From: Zhouia spongiae
Lineage (GTDB): Bacteria > Bacteroidota > Bacteroidia > Flavobacteriales > Flavobacteriaceae
Direction: 5' to 3'
DNA: 64,000 nucleotides
Assembly: GCF_022760175.1 (NCBI RefSeq)
Contig: NZ_CP094326.1
Coordinates: forward strand, 682,001-746,000
Shown here: one piece after another, positions 36,974-45,300 of the stretch
Layout of the letters: each line of letters starts with the position of its first letter
Position numbering within the stretch: position 1 is the stretch's first letter
Made by a program: the position numbers and the translations under genes
The notes under the pieces: generated by a model
What the model was told of the DNA's origin: nothing
The model's database searches: none
What the model saw: the letters and a program-made list of their open reading frames with translations, nothing else

Positions 36974-37387
36974 TCAATTATCGTTATAAAACAAATTAAA
37001 CTTATGGCCGTCAGGGTCTGCAAATACGCAAACATAATAGCCGTTTTTATCATAAAACTCCTTTCTGTCGGTATTGGAATCAAAAAAGACAGATCCGCCG
37101 GCTTTCTTAATTTCGGCAATCCATGTGTCAAACTCTTTTTTACTCTCTGCGGCCATCGTAAACATAATTTCATTGCCCTGGTTTAGATTGGAAATCTCTC
37201 CTTCCATGCTTTGCTTCAATTTTTCTTTTTCAAAAAAGTGAATCACAAACGCATCATCTCCAAACAAAAAGCTCACCAGGTCTTTGGTCGGGGTGCCGTT
37301 TAACTGAAACCCCAGTGCCAGATAAAAATCTCGTGTCTTATCGATATTTGCGACACCAAGGTTTGCCCAGATTCTCTTCGGATTCAT
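36974..37387 (-). CDS. VOC-family (glyoxalase/bleomycin-resistance fold) protein
   Basis: 137 residues with the VOC beta-alpha-beta-beta-beta pattern: WANLGVANIDKTRDFYLALGF, SFLFGDDAFVIHFF, and the C-terminal YYVCVFADPDGHKFNLFY. The closing motif fits metal-binding VOC proteins, but the substrate cannot be stated. It lies between another VOC gene (10-bp gap) and the SRPBCC gene, forming a small operon often seen downstream of stress regulators. Confidence 0.88.
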   Translation of the reverse strand: MNPKRIWANLGVANIDKTRDFYLALGFQLNGTPTKDLVSFLFGDDAFVIHFFEKEKLKQSMEGEISNLNQGNEIMFTMAAESKKEFDTWIAEIKKAGGSVFFDSNTDRKEFYDKNGYYVCVFADPDGHKFNLFYNDN

Positions 37388-37397
37388 TTTCGACTAT

Positions 37398-37784
37398 TTA
37401 TTTTAGTGAATGAAATCCTATGGTATTCCCTTCCGAATCAACAACCAGTGACACGAAACCGTGTTCCCCTATAGACATCTTCGGTTGTTGCACTTTCCCT
37501 CCGTTCTCAGACACCCGGCTTTCAAGTACGGCGCAGTCGTCACATCCGAAATAAACCACCGTACTATTATTTCCTGAGGGTTCCATTCCTTTCATTTTGA
37601 TTAACGCCCCTGATGCTCCATAGGCTTCCATATTACCGGGAAAGCCTTTCATTAAGACTGATGCATCCGACGGGTCATTCAGGTCGAACAATTCAACTTT
37701 CAACACTTCCTCATAAAATTTAACTGCTCTGTTTAAATCGTGCACATAAATTTCGAACCAAACAACCGGATTAGCTTCTTTCAT
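37398..37784 (-). CDS. VOC-family protein
   Basis: 128 residues: VVWFEIYVHDLNRAVKFYEEVL at the N-terminus and GFVSLVVDSEGNTIGFHSL at the C-terminus, the two VOC halves. It has a Cys pair in FGCDDCAVLE. It is the first gene of the VOC-VOC-SRPBCC run, 74 bp after the Crp-type regulator gene in the same orientation, so the regulator may be co-transcribed with it or control it. Confidence 0.88.
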   Translation of the reverse strand: MKEANPVVWFEIYVHDLNRAVKFYEEVLKVELFDLNDPSDASVLMKGFPGNMEAYGASGALIKMKGMEPSGNNSTVVYFGCDDCAVLESRVSENGGKVQQPKMSIGEHGFVSLVVDSEGNTIGFHSLK

Positions 37785-37858
37785 TGCTCTTTTATTTTAT
37801 GGTTATACCTACAAATCTGAAAAAATATAATTACAAATAACTTGTCATAGGACAAGTT

Positions 37859-38440
37859 CTAATATTCTTTTGCAATTTCTTTCCGTATCCGGCTTAAGGA
37901 GGTATCTGTGACCCCTAAAAAGCCGGCTATATATTTTAATGGTACTTGCCGTATTACTTCCGGCTTTTCTTCAAGCAACTTTAAATACCGCTGAGTTGCA
38001 TTGAGGGTAATCATTGACAGGGAGCGTTGTCTGGAAATAAAAAGCTGACTGGTCATCCATGACCGGCCCCATTCCCTGAAGCCTTCTATCTTATGGAATA
38101 ATTCCTGAAAGTCTTCATATTTTATCTTCCACAGCACCCCGGCTGTCATAGCCTGAATATTCTCCACAGCCGGGATTCTTTGAAACAAGGAAGATTCATC
38201 TATTAAAATTTCATTCTCTGTGAAGAATCCGGTAGTAACCTCTTCCCCCTCATAATTATTTACAGCTGATCTGAAAGTACCTTTTTCAATAATATAATAT
38301 TCATTACAGATATTCCCCGATTCTACGATCAATTCATTTTTCACACAGTTGATTTTGGTGTGGGCGCTGCTAATTTCTCTATACTCGTCCTTTAGAATTG
38401 TTGCATAATTATAAATCTCCTCAAAGAAACCTTCTTTCAT
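37859..38440 (-). CDS. Crp/Fnr-family transcription regulator
   Basis: 193 residues with an N-terminal cyclic-nucleotide-binding fold (ESGNICNEYYIIEKGTFRSA, ENEILIDESSLFQRIPA) and a C-terminal winged helix with VPLKYIAGFLGVTDTSLSRIRKEI. It lacks the N-terminal cysteine cluster of FNR, so it is not an Fe-S oxygen sensor. It is probably a local regulator of the VOC operon. An inverted repeat upstream (38501-38521) may be its operator. Confidence 0.88.
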   Translation of the reverse strand: MKEGFFEEIYNYATILKDEYREISSAHTKINCVKNELIVESGNICNEYYIIEKGTFRSAVNNYEGEEVTTGFFTENEILIDESSLFQRIPAVENIQAMTAGVLWKIKYEDFQELFHKIEGFREWGRSWMTSQLFISRQRSLSMITLNATQRYLKLLEEKPEVIRQVPLKYIAGFLGVTDTSLSRIRKEIAKEY

Positions 38441-38500
38441 AAATGATTATTTATCGAATTAATTACTGAAATGTAAGCAAGTTATAAAATCATTTGAAAA

Positions 38501-38521
38501 TGCTAATACTCCGTATTAGCA
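38501..38521. promoter_or_regulatory. Inverted repeat upstream of the Crp-type gene
   Basis: TGCTAATAC-TCC-GTATTAGCA: perfect 9-bp arms, 61 bp before the regulator start codon. No T-run follows on either strand, so an operator is more likely than a terminator. Confidence 0.4.
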
Positions 38522-38608
38522 GGTTTATCATAAAAAAACGGAAAAACTAAAAACAGTTTAAGTTAAGAAGTCTTAGTTATTGAACGACTCATTCTGCTAT
38601 TGAAAAAG

Positions 38609-38754
38609 GTAAACTACCTCGGGGCAAGCCCACGAGAGGGCCAAGCGTAAAGAAAAGGTCTGGTAGACCTTTTTAGCGATGGAGCCAGCTGGCGCATGGC
38701 AAAACATTTCACAAGGGCTTGCGTCGGAGCATTTAAATCTCTATGATCGAGTAA
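38609..38754 (-). repeat. Dispersed intergenic repeat, copy C
   Basis: 146 bp in reverse orientation to copies A and B. It matches copy B closely but lacks 36 bp lying between two (G/A)AAATG direct repeats, consistent with a slippage or recombination deletion. It carries the perfect AAAAGGTCT-ACC-AGACCTTTT hairpin. It lies just outside the integrated element. Confidence 0.88.
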
Positions 38755-38790
38755 TAGGTGCCCTGCTTAAAAACAATCTTTGCATAAACA

Positions 38791-38826
38791 CAACAATTGG
38801 GAATGATCCAACAATTGGGAATGATC
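38791..38826. repeat. Perfect 18-bp tandem duplication
   Basis: CAACAATTGGGAATGATC occurs twice in direct succession (38791-38808, 38809-38826). The surrounding sequence from about 38775 resembles 13483-13518. Confidence 0.8.
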
Positions 38827-38860
38827 CAGATTGATCCATCCATTGTCCCCCGAACTTATA

Positions 38861-38900
38861 AAAAACAAAAAAGCTTCTCAAATTTGAGAAGCTTTTTTTT
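38861..38900 (-). terminator. Terminator of the interrupted tRNA-Leu gene
   Basis: AAGCTTCTCAAATTTGAGAAGCTT (38871-38894) is a perfect 24-bp palindrome, given here as two 12-bp halves AAGCTTCTCAAA and TTTGAGAAGCTT, flanked by A- and T-runs. On the minus strand it directly follows the tRNA 3' end, so it is read as the original tRNA terminator. Confidence 0.9.
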
Positions 38901-38903
38901 CTG

Positions 38904-38958
38904 TGCGGGTGAAAGGACTCGAACCTTCACACCTTTCGGCACTAGATCCTAAGTCTGG
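38904..38958 (-). other. tRNA-Leu(UAG) 3' fragment, attachment site
   Basis: The minus strand gives an anticodon arm CCAGA-CTTAGGA-TCTAG (anticodon TAG), a long variable arm of the leucine type, the T arm GAAGG-TTCGAGT-CCTTT, and the 3' acceptor strand CACCCGC with discriminator A. The matching 5' strand (GCGGGTG), D arm and 5' half are absent. It is therefore not a working tRNA but the 3' part left by integration of the element into tRNA-Leu. Confidence 0.85.
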
Positions 38959-39034
38959 TATATATTGCACTAATAAAACATAAATTAACTCATTTTCAAT
39001 GGTTTATGTTTTTCATCATTTTATTTAAAGTCAA

Positions 39035-39134
39035 TTAATATCAGTTAATATCAACATTTGTTGTACCTATGTTGTACCCAGAATTCCTAATAAAGACGTA
39101 TCTTTAAAGTGAATTTTTGACAAAATGTTGTACC
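39035..39134 (+). repeat. Iterated short repeats between att site and integrase
   Basis: TTAATATCA occurs twice (39035-39043, 39045-39053) and TGTTGTACC three times (39059-39067, 39070-39078, 39126-39134). Position and spacing fit arm-type integrase sites. The last copy is also in the integrase leader, which may give autoregulation. Confidence 0.5.
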
Positions 39135-39167
39135 TGATTTGGCTTTCGTATCTAAAACAGGTTCAAA

Positions 39168-40385
39168 ATGTCAACGAGTGCAAAAATAATACTTCGCAAA
39201 AAGCCTAATGCAAAAGGGCTGTATCCGCTTGCAATTAGGATAACCAAAGACCGTCGTTCAACTTACAAACACATAGGCCATTACATTGAATTAGAGGATT
39301 GGGACTCTAAAAACCTAAAGGTAAAAAAATCGCATTCTGAAGCTGAAAGCCTGAACAATTTGATAGCTTCCAAACTATCCGAAGCCAGAAAAGGGCTTAT
39401 TGCATTACAGACGGATAATAAAGGTGCTACTGCTCGACAAATCAAAAAAGAAATATATAAGCCAACTTCGAGCTTAACTTTTTTTGATTTTGCTGACGAG
39501 CATCTTGAAGCCTTAGAAGCTGAAAAGAAAATCAATCGCCATTCTACAGATTCAGCTTGGGTGAGTTATATAGAAAAATACTGCTCTGGCCGACATTTGA
39601 CTTTCCAAGAAATCAATGAGCGCTTTCTCAAAAAATTCAAGATTTATTTAAAGGGTTCTTGCTCATTAACTGAAACTACTGCAATGAATGTAATGGTATT
39701 GATAAGGTTACTGTTCAATAGAGCCATTAGGGATAAGGTTGTAAGTAAGGAAATATATCCCTTTGGCAAGGATAAGTTTAAAATCAAATTTCCCGAAACC
39801 ACAAAAACAGGGCTTTCAGGAAAAGAAATAAAAGCCCTGGAAAGTGTTACTGAACTAACTGATATGGAAAGACACTCATTAAATGTTTGGTTGTTCAGTT
39901 TCTATTTTGCTGGAATGCGTGTTTCGGATGTGTTGTTTATAAGGTGGTCCCAGATTTATGATGGGCGATTGCATTATAGAATGGGGAAAAATTCAAAGTT
40001 ACTCTCCCTTAAAATTCCAGCTAAGGTTGAAAAAATCTTGCTACAGTACATTGAGGACAGAGTAAATGATGATGACTTTGTTTTCCCGGAAATGAAAAAA
40101 GCTGACTTATCTGATGCGAAAGACATATATCGAAAGAAAAAAGTAGCAAATAAAAAATTCAATGACCACCTTAAAAAGATTGCGAAAAGAGCAGGCATCC
40201 AGAAAAAAGTTACGATGCACATTGCTCGACATTCTTTTGGCAATATTGCAGGCGATAACATTCATCCGCTTATGCTTCAAAAATTATATCGGCATACGGA
40301 TTTGAAAACCACCATTAACTATCAAGCTAATTTTATTCATAAAGATGCTGACGATGCTTTGGACAGTGTGGTAAATTTTTTATAA
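39168..40385 (+). CDS. Tyrosine-type site-specific integrase
   Basis: Catalyses integration and excision of the element at tRNA-Leu. The 405 residues comprise an N-terminal arm-DNA-binding domain (about 1-100), a SAM-like core-binding domain (about 105-205, FFDFADEHLEALEAE) and the catalytic domain. The catalytic domain has the first Arg in FYFAGMRVSDVLF (about 252), HIARHSF (HxxR) and the nucleophile Tyr in TINYQANF (about 387). All catalytic residues seen are intact. It reads away from the tRNA fragment. Confidence 0.94.
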   Translation: MSTSAKIILRKKPNAKGLYPLAIRITKDRRSTYKHIGHYIELEDWDSKNLKVKKSHSEAESLNNLIASKLSEARKGLIALQTDNKGATARQIKKEIYKPTSSLTFFDFADEHLEALEAEKKINRHSTDSAWVSYIEKYCSGRHLTFQEINERFLKKFKIYLKGSCSLTETTAMNVMVLIRLLFNRAIRDKVVSKEIYPFGKDKFKIKFPETTKTGLSGKEIKALESVTELTDMERHSLNVWLFSFYFAGMRVSDVLFIRWSQIYDGRLHYRMGKNSKLLSLKIPAKVEKILLQYIEDRVNDDDFVFPEMKKADLSDAKDIYRKKKVANKKFNDHLKKIAKRAGIQKKVTMHIARHSFGNIAGDNIHPLMLQKLYRHTDLKTTINYQANFIHKDADDALDSVVNFL

Positions 40386-40434
40386 AAACATATTTTCTTA
40401 AAAACTCTAACCTATTAGAAAAACAAAATAAATA

Positions 40435-40476
40435 TATTTAAGTATTTGCTTAAATAATTATATAATTGTAGCTTTA
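40435..40476 (+). promoter_or_regulatory. ArsR-type operator over the mer-module promoter
   Basis: TATTTAAG (40435-40442) and CTTAAATA (40449-40456) are perfect inverted arms with a 6-nt spacer, as in ArsR/SmtB operators. The right side overlaps a promoter: TTG at 40446-40448, 20-bp spacer, TAGCTTTA (near TAnnTTTG) at 40469-40476, 15 nt before the regulator ATG. Binding here would block transcription until metal is sensed. Confidence 0.6.
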
Positions 40477-40491
40477 CTCAAAATTGTAATT

Positions 40492-40863
40492 ATGGCTCTT
40501 GAATTAAGTTGCACCCGTGCCGAGGCAGACCAGAAGCAATTGATGCGCTGTCGTGAGACGTTGAAAACAAGTTCAGAATCAATCAACAGTATTGGCAAGG
40601 TACTCGCCCTGGCAGGTAATGAGACCAGACTGAAGATACTTTTCCTCTTGAACGAGGAAGGTGAACTTTGTCCTTGTGATTTTTCAGATATACTGGAAAT
40701 GAGCGTACCCGCAATTTCGCAGCATATCCGTAAAATGAAGGATGCTGAATTGATAACTTCAAGACGTGATGGTCAAACGTTGTACTACTCCTTGGTCAAG
40801 GATTCAAGCAATGTGTTGGAAGGAATATTCGGTAGGCTTAAAGAAAACAAACAAGTAGCATAG
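40492..40863 (+). CDS. ArsR/SmtB-family metal-responsive repressor
   Basis: A 123-residue winged-helix repressor. The metal site is probably formed by Cys in LCPCDFSDIL (the alpha3-type CxC position) plus N-terminal Cys residues (LSCTRAE, LMRCRET). The recognition helix is in MSVPAISQHIRKMKDAELI. It is followed 1 bp later by MerTP, so mercury is the likely inducer, though arsenite, cadmium or zinc sensing by this family cannot be excluded. It probably represses its own promoter. Confidence 0.88.
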   Translation: MALELSCTRAEADQKQLMRCRETLKTSSESINSIGKVLALAGNETRLKILFLLNEEGELCPCDFSDILEMSVPAISQHIRKMKDAELITSRRDGQTLYYSLVKDSSNVLEGIFGRLKENKQVA

Positions 40864-40864
40864 A

Positions 40865-41467
40865 ATGAACACATCCAAATCATCAAATACAGCAGCGTAC
40901 ACCGGCATTTTCACAGCGGTCGCTGCCTCAGTCTGTTGCATCACACCAGTGCTTGCACTATTGGCAGGAACAAGCGGTATTGCTTCGACATTTTCTTGGA
41001 TAGAACCTTTTAGACCTTATTTAATCGGACTGACAATTTTAGTTCTTGGATTCGCTTGGTACCAGAAGCTAAAGCCAAAATCACAGCACGAAATTGATTG
41101 TGCCTGTGAAGATGATGAGAAACCTTCTTTTCTACAATCAAAAACATTTCTGCTTATTGTGACCCTCTTTGCGAGTCTAATGCTGGCATTTCCCTATTAC
41201 TCAGGAATATTTTATACCCAACCAACCAAGGAAATCGTATATGTGCAACAGGACAATATTGTTAAAAAAACCTTTACCGTTGAAGGAATGACTTGTACTG
41301 GTTGCGAAAACCACGTCAAGAGCGAGGTAAACAAGTTGGACGGTATACTTTCTGTTAAGGCCAGTTACAAAGAGGGCATAACAATAGTCAAATATGACCG
41401 CACCAAAGTATCTGAGGAACAAATAATAAACGCAATCAACAGTACAAGTTATAAAGTCTCTGAATAA
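40865..41467 (+). CDS. MerT-MerP fusion mercuric ion transporter
   Basis: Inner-membrane mercury transporter. The 200 residues begin with a MerT-like membrane part with the vicinal cysteines ASVCCITPVLALLAG (about 20-34) and about three hydrophobic helices. It ends in a MerP-like HMA domain with GMTCTGC (about 140-146). Fused MerTP proteins are known in Bacteroidota. No mercuric reductase gene (merA) follows in the window, which leaves the fate of imported Hg(II) open. Confidence 0.9.
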   Translation: MNTSKSSNTAAYTGIFTAVAASVCCITPVLALLAGTSGIASTFSWIEPFRPYLIGLTILVLGFAWYQKLKPKSQHEIDCACEDDEKPSFLQSKTFLLIVTLFASLMLAFPYYSGIFYTQPTKEIVYVQQDNIVKKTFTVEGMTCTGCENHVKSEVNKLDGILSVKASYKEGITIVKYDRTKVSEEQIINAINSTSYKVSE

Positions 41468-41468
41468 T

Positions 41469-41681
41469 ATGGATACTACAATTTTAAAATCCACCATTAC
41501 CTGTCCCAAATGCGGGCACAAAGAAGAGGAACAAATGCCCACCGATGCCTGTCAGTTTTTCTATGAATGTAAAAACTGTAAGGTAGTAATTCGGCCAAAG
41601 GAAGGCGATTGTTGCGTGTACTGTTCATATGGCACCAAGGCTTGTCCACCTGTCCAAAATGATATGAAATGTTGCGAATGA
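41469..41681 (+). CDS. GDCCVxC-domain small metal-binding protein
   Basis: 70 residues with nine Cys arranged as CPKCGH, FYECKNC, the family motif GDCCVYCSYG and a final CPP/CCE. Cytoplasmic, no signal. The family accompanies mercury-resistance genes and is thought to bind mercury; some homologues have selenocysteine in the motif, here it is Cys. It starts 1 bp after merTP, in the ArsR-controlled unit. Confidence 0.9.
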   Translation: MDTTILKSTITCPKCGHKEEEQMPTDACQFFYECKNCKVVIRPKEGDCCVYCSYGTKACPPVQNDMKCCE

Positions 41682-41728
41682 GCAAAATTAAAATTCCGTT
41701 AAACCCAACAAAAACTGTTAAAATTTTG

Positions 41729-41736
41729 TAATTTTG
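41729..41736 (+). promoter_or_regulatory. -7 promoter element before the HYC_CC_PP gene
   Basis: TAATTTTG matches TAnnTTTG and ends 5 nt before the ATG at 41742, implying a leaderless or very short-leader transcript and a new unit distinct from the mer module. Confidence 0.5.
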
Positions 41737-41741
41737 CATTG

Positions 41742-42161
41742 ATGAAAAAGATCTTCCATAAGATATTATCCGTTTTGATGGCTTTGGTAGTGATGTTCAC
41801 TACAATGTCGTTTACGGTGGATATGCATTATTGTGGGGATTCTTTGGTTGATTTTAGTTTCTTCACAAAAGCAGAATCTTGCGGGATGGAAAAAGCACAA
41901 CCAACCAGGGGTTGTGAAAATCCTGCTATGAGCGAGAAATCTTGTTGCTCGGACCAAAAAATAGTGAAGGAAGGTAGCGACGACCTTAAAACATCATTCA
42001 ATAAACTTACTTTTGAGCAACAGACCTTCGTTGCCACATTTTTCTACACCTATATCAATCTTTTCGAGGGACTTGATGAAAACATTGTTCCCTTCAAGGA
42101 TTACTCGCCCCCCTTTATTGAACGGGACGTTCAGATACTTTACGAGACCTATTTAATTTGA
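41742..42161 (+). CDS. HYC_CC_PP-family exported protein
   Basis: A 139-residue periplasmic protein typical of metal-resistance loci in Bacteroidota. The ATG at 41742 (MKKIFHKILSVLM) is preferred to a TTG at 41739. After a signal peptide come the family marks: HYC in DMHYCGDSLVDFSFF, CC in EKSCCSDQ and PP in DYSPPFIE. The cysteines and His suggest copper or another soft metal as ligand. The biochemical role is unknown. Two hairpins separate it from cusA. Confidence 0.85.
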   Translation: MKKIFHKILSVLMALVVMFTTMSFTVDMHYCGDSLVDFSFFTKAESCGMEKAQPTRGCENPAMSEKSCCSDQKIVKEGSDDLKTSFNKLTFEQQTFVATFFYTYINLFEGLDENIVPFKDYSPPFIERDVQILYETYLI

Positions 42162-42180
42162 TTTTTAGACAGTAGTCCGA

Positions 42181-42240
42181 TTCCGATACCCATCGGAACG
42201 GCACTAAGCCCAACGGTTATCCCGTTCTGGGCACGTTTTG
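42181..42240 (+). terminator. Two hairpins before cusA
   Basis: TTCCGAT-ACCC-ATCGGAA (42181-42198) is followed by GCCCAACGG-TTATC-CCGTTCTGGGC (42208-42232, 2-nt bulge) and then ACGTTTTGTTG. Together they look like a terminator for the HYC_CC_PP transcript. Confidence 0.6.
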
Positions 42241-42276
42241 TTGTATTCAACTTTTAGAATTGCAACAAGACCACCA

Positions 42277-42303
42277 TTGTATAACTGTCTAATTATCATT
42301 TTG
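42277..42303 (+). promoter_or_regulatory. Possible cusA promoter
   Basis: TTG at 42277-42279 and TCATTTTG at 42296-42303 (one change from TAnnTTTG) with a 16-bp spacer; the box ends 1 nt before the cusA ATG. Weak but well placed after the terminator. Confidence 0.3.
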
Positions 42304-42304
42304 T

Positions 42305-45300
42305 ATGCTGAACAAAGGCATAAAATTCCTTATAGAAAATAAGCTCGTTGCGGTACTGATGCTCGCCCTTTTCGTGGGTTGGGGCATCGTGAACGCACCC
42401 TTTAATTGGGACACCGGAATATTGCCCAATGACCCTGTGGCTGTAGATGCCATACCCGATATTGGCGAAAACCAACAGATTGTTTTCACCAAGTGGCAGG
42501 GGCGCTCCCCTCAGGATATCGAGGACCAGATTACCTACCCGCTTACCACTTCCCTTCTCGGAATACCTGGCGTCAAGACCATTCGCAGTTCTTCGATGTT
42601 CGGCTTTTCGAGTATCTATATCATTTTTGAAGAGGATATCGAATTCTACTGGTCGCGTAGCCGCATCCTCGAAAAGCTCAATTCGCTACCCAGTGGTCTG
42701 TTGCCCGATGGTGTCAATCCCGCCTTGGGTCCAGATGCTACGGGATTAGGCCAGATTTTTTGGTACACGCTGGAAGGCCGTGATAAGGACGGGAACGTCA
42801 CGGGTGGATGGGACTTACAGGAACTTCGTAGTATACAAGATTACTACGTAAAATATGCTCTTTCTTCTGCCAGCGGTGTTTCAGAAGTGGCTTCCATCGG
42901 TGGTTATGTGCAGGAATACCAAGTGGATGTTGACCCTGAAAAGATGCGTCAGTACAACATCGGTCTGGCCGATATAGTAAAGGCGGTTAAGGAAAGCAAT
43001 CAGGACATCGGTGCGCAGACCTTGGAAATGAACAAGGCCGAATACCTGGTGCGCGGTCTGGGCTACGTGAAATCCATAGCAGATATAGAAAATGCCGTAG
43101 TTGATTCCGAAAATTTCACATCTATCCGAATCAAGGATGTAGGCAAGGTACACTTGGGACCAGCTGCACGTCGAGGCATTTTGGACAAGGAAGGTGCCGA
43201 AGTTGTGGGCGGTGTGGTGGTAGCCCGCTATGGTGCCAATCCGCTGGAAGTCATCAATAACGTTAAAGACCAAATCGACGAAGTAAGCTCGGGACTTCCC
43301 ACTAAGGAATTGGCCGACGGTCGAACCTCACAAGTAACCATCGTTCCCTTTTACGACCGAACCGAACTCATTCAGGAAACCTTGGGAACGCTCAACGAGG
43401 CCTTGACCTTGGAAATCCTGATTACTATTTTGGTCATCATCATAATGGTGTTCAATTTGAGGGCATCCATATTGATTTCAGGATTAATGCCTGTGGCCGT
43501 CTTGATGGTTTTTATCACGATGAAGCTCTTTAATGTGGATGCGAACATCGTGGCACTCTCGGGTATCGCCATTGCCATCGGAACGATGGTGGATGTGGGT
43601 GTCATCCTCGCCGAAAATATGATTCGCCATCTGGAAGACGAAGATTTACGGGTAAATAAAAATGGTCAACCTTACATTACAAACGAAATCGTGTACAACG
43701 CCACCGCCGAAGTTTCCGGTGCTATCGTTACTGCGGTAATGACTACGATAATCAGTTTTCTTCCGGTGTTTACGATGATTGGTGCCGAAGGGAAACTCTT
43801 CCGACCATTGGCGTTTACCAAAACAATGGCACTGGCCGCAGCACTGGTTATTGCGCTATTTCTTATACCGCCATTCGCAGCCACTTTCTTTAGAAAGACC
43901 GAAATACGGGAACGGCTCAAATATGCCATCAATGGGTTTTTAATCTTATTGGGAATCACCGCCGTGATTTTTGGGTATTGGATAGGTTTGGTACTTGTCG
44001 CTTTTGGCGCGGTGGCCATTTTATCGATGCGTGTTACGTTTTCGCGGAAGCAGAAAAATCTCATCAATACGGTTATTGCCACCATCGCCGTTGTGTTTCT
44101 ATTGGCCGAGTATTGGCGACCACTTGGTTTCGACCGCAGCCTAATTATGAACCTGATTTTTGTAGCGGTAAGCTGTTTTGGGGTTCTGGGCATCTTTTCG
44201 CTACTCAGAAAGTACTACGACAGCATCTTAAAATGGGCATTACAAAACAGGTTGCTGTTCCTGATAATCCCCACAACATTGCTCGTTCTTGGTTTCTTCA
44301 TAATGCGCAACACGGGCAAGGAATTTATGCCAGCACTCAATGAGGGTTCGTTTCTGTTGATGCCCACATCCCTTCCTCACTCAGGCATAGAGGAAAACAA
44401 GAGGGTTTTGCAACAACTGGATATGGCCGTAGCCACTATCCCTGAAATCGAGACCGTGGTAGGAAAGGCAGGTCGTACCGAATCCGCACTTGACCCGGCA
44501 CCGCTTTCGATGTACGAGAACGTGATTCAGTACAAGTCCGAATATATGCGGAACGCTTCAGGGGAACGGCAACGGTATCGGGTAAACGATGACGGACTCT
44601 TTGTATTGAAAAACGAAAGGTTTCATATCAATCCGAACAACGAAGTAGAAAGCGATGCTAATTATGAAGCATCCCAATTGCAAACTACTATCACAAGAAA
44701 CGAATTGATTCCCGATGATGATGGCGAGTACTACCGCAACTGGCGACCTGAAATCGAAAGTCCAGATGATATTTGGAACGAAATTGTACGGGTCACCATA
44801 TTACCGGGAATCACGTCCGCCCCAAAATTACAGCCCATCGAAACACGACTGGTGATGTTGCAAACTGGAATGCGCGCACCAATGGGCATTAAGGTCAAGG
44901 GGCAGGACCTACGGGAAATCGAAGCATTCGGCTTGGAACTCGAAGACATCCTAAAGCAAGCCGAAGGCGTCAAACAACAGGCTGTATTTGCCGACCGTAT
45001 CGTGGGTAAACCCTATCTGTTGGTCGATATAAAACGGGAACAGTTGGCACGCTACGGTATTTCGATTATGGACGTACAGGAAATACTGCAGGTGGCCGTT
45101 GGTGGGATGCCCCTGACCCAGACTGTCGAAGGTAGGGAACGCTATGCGGTAAGGGTGCGCTACCCCCGTGAGCTGCGGGAAAGTCCGACTGACTTGAAAA
45201 ACATCTACGTTCCCGTGGAAAAAGGAAGCCCTGTTCCATTAGGCGAATTGGTTGATATTCGATATGAGCAAGGTCCACAGGTCATCAAAAGTGAGGACAC

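Noticed and set aside
37859-38440. The Crp/Fnr-family protein as the oxygen-responsive regulator of the nos operon
   Set aside because: It lacks the N-terminal cysteine cluster of FNR, lies 35 kb away, and has a more likely target in the adjacent VOC operon.
2724-38754. The three-copy repeat as a CRISPR array or insertion sequence
   Set aside because: Copies are about 180 bp, scattered, without spacers, terminal inverted repeats, target duplications or a transposase.
38904-38990. A functional tRNA-Leu gene
   Set aside because: The acceptor 5' strand, D arm and 5' half are missing; nothing in the next 60 bases pairs with the 3' acceptor strand.
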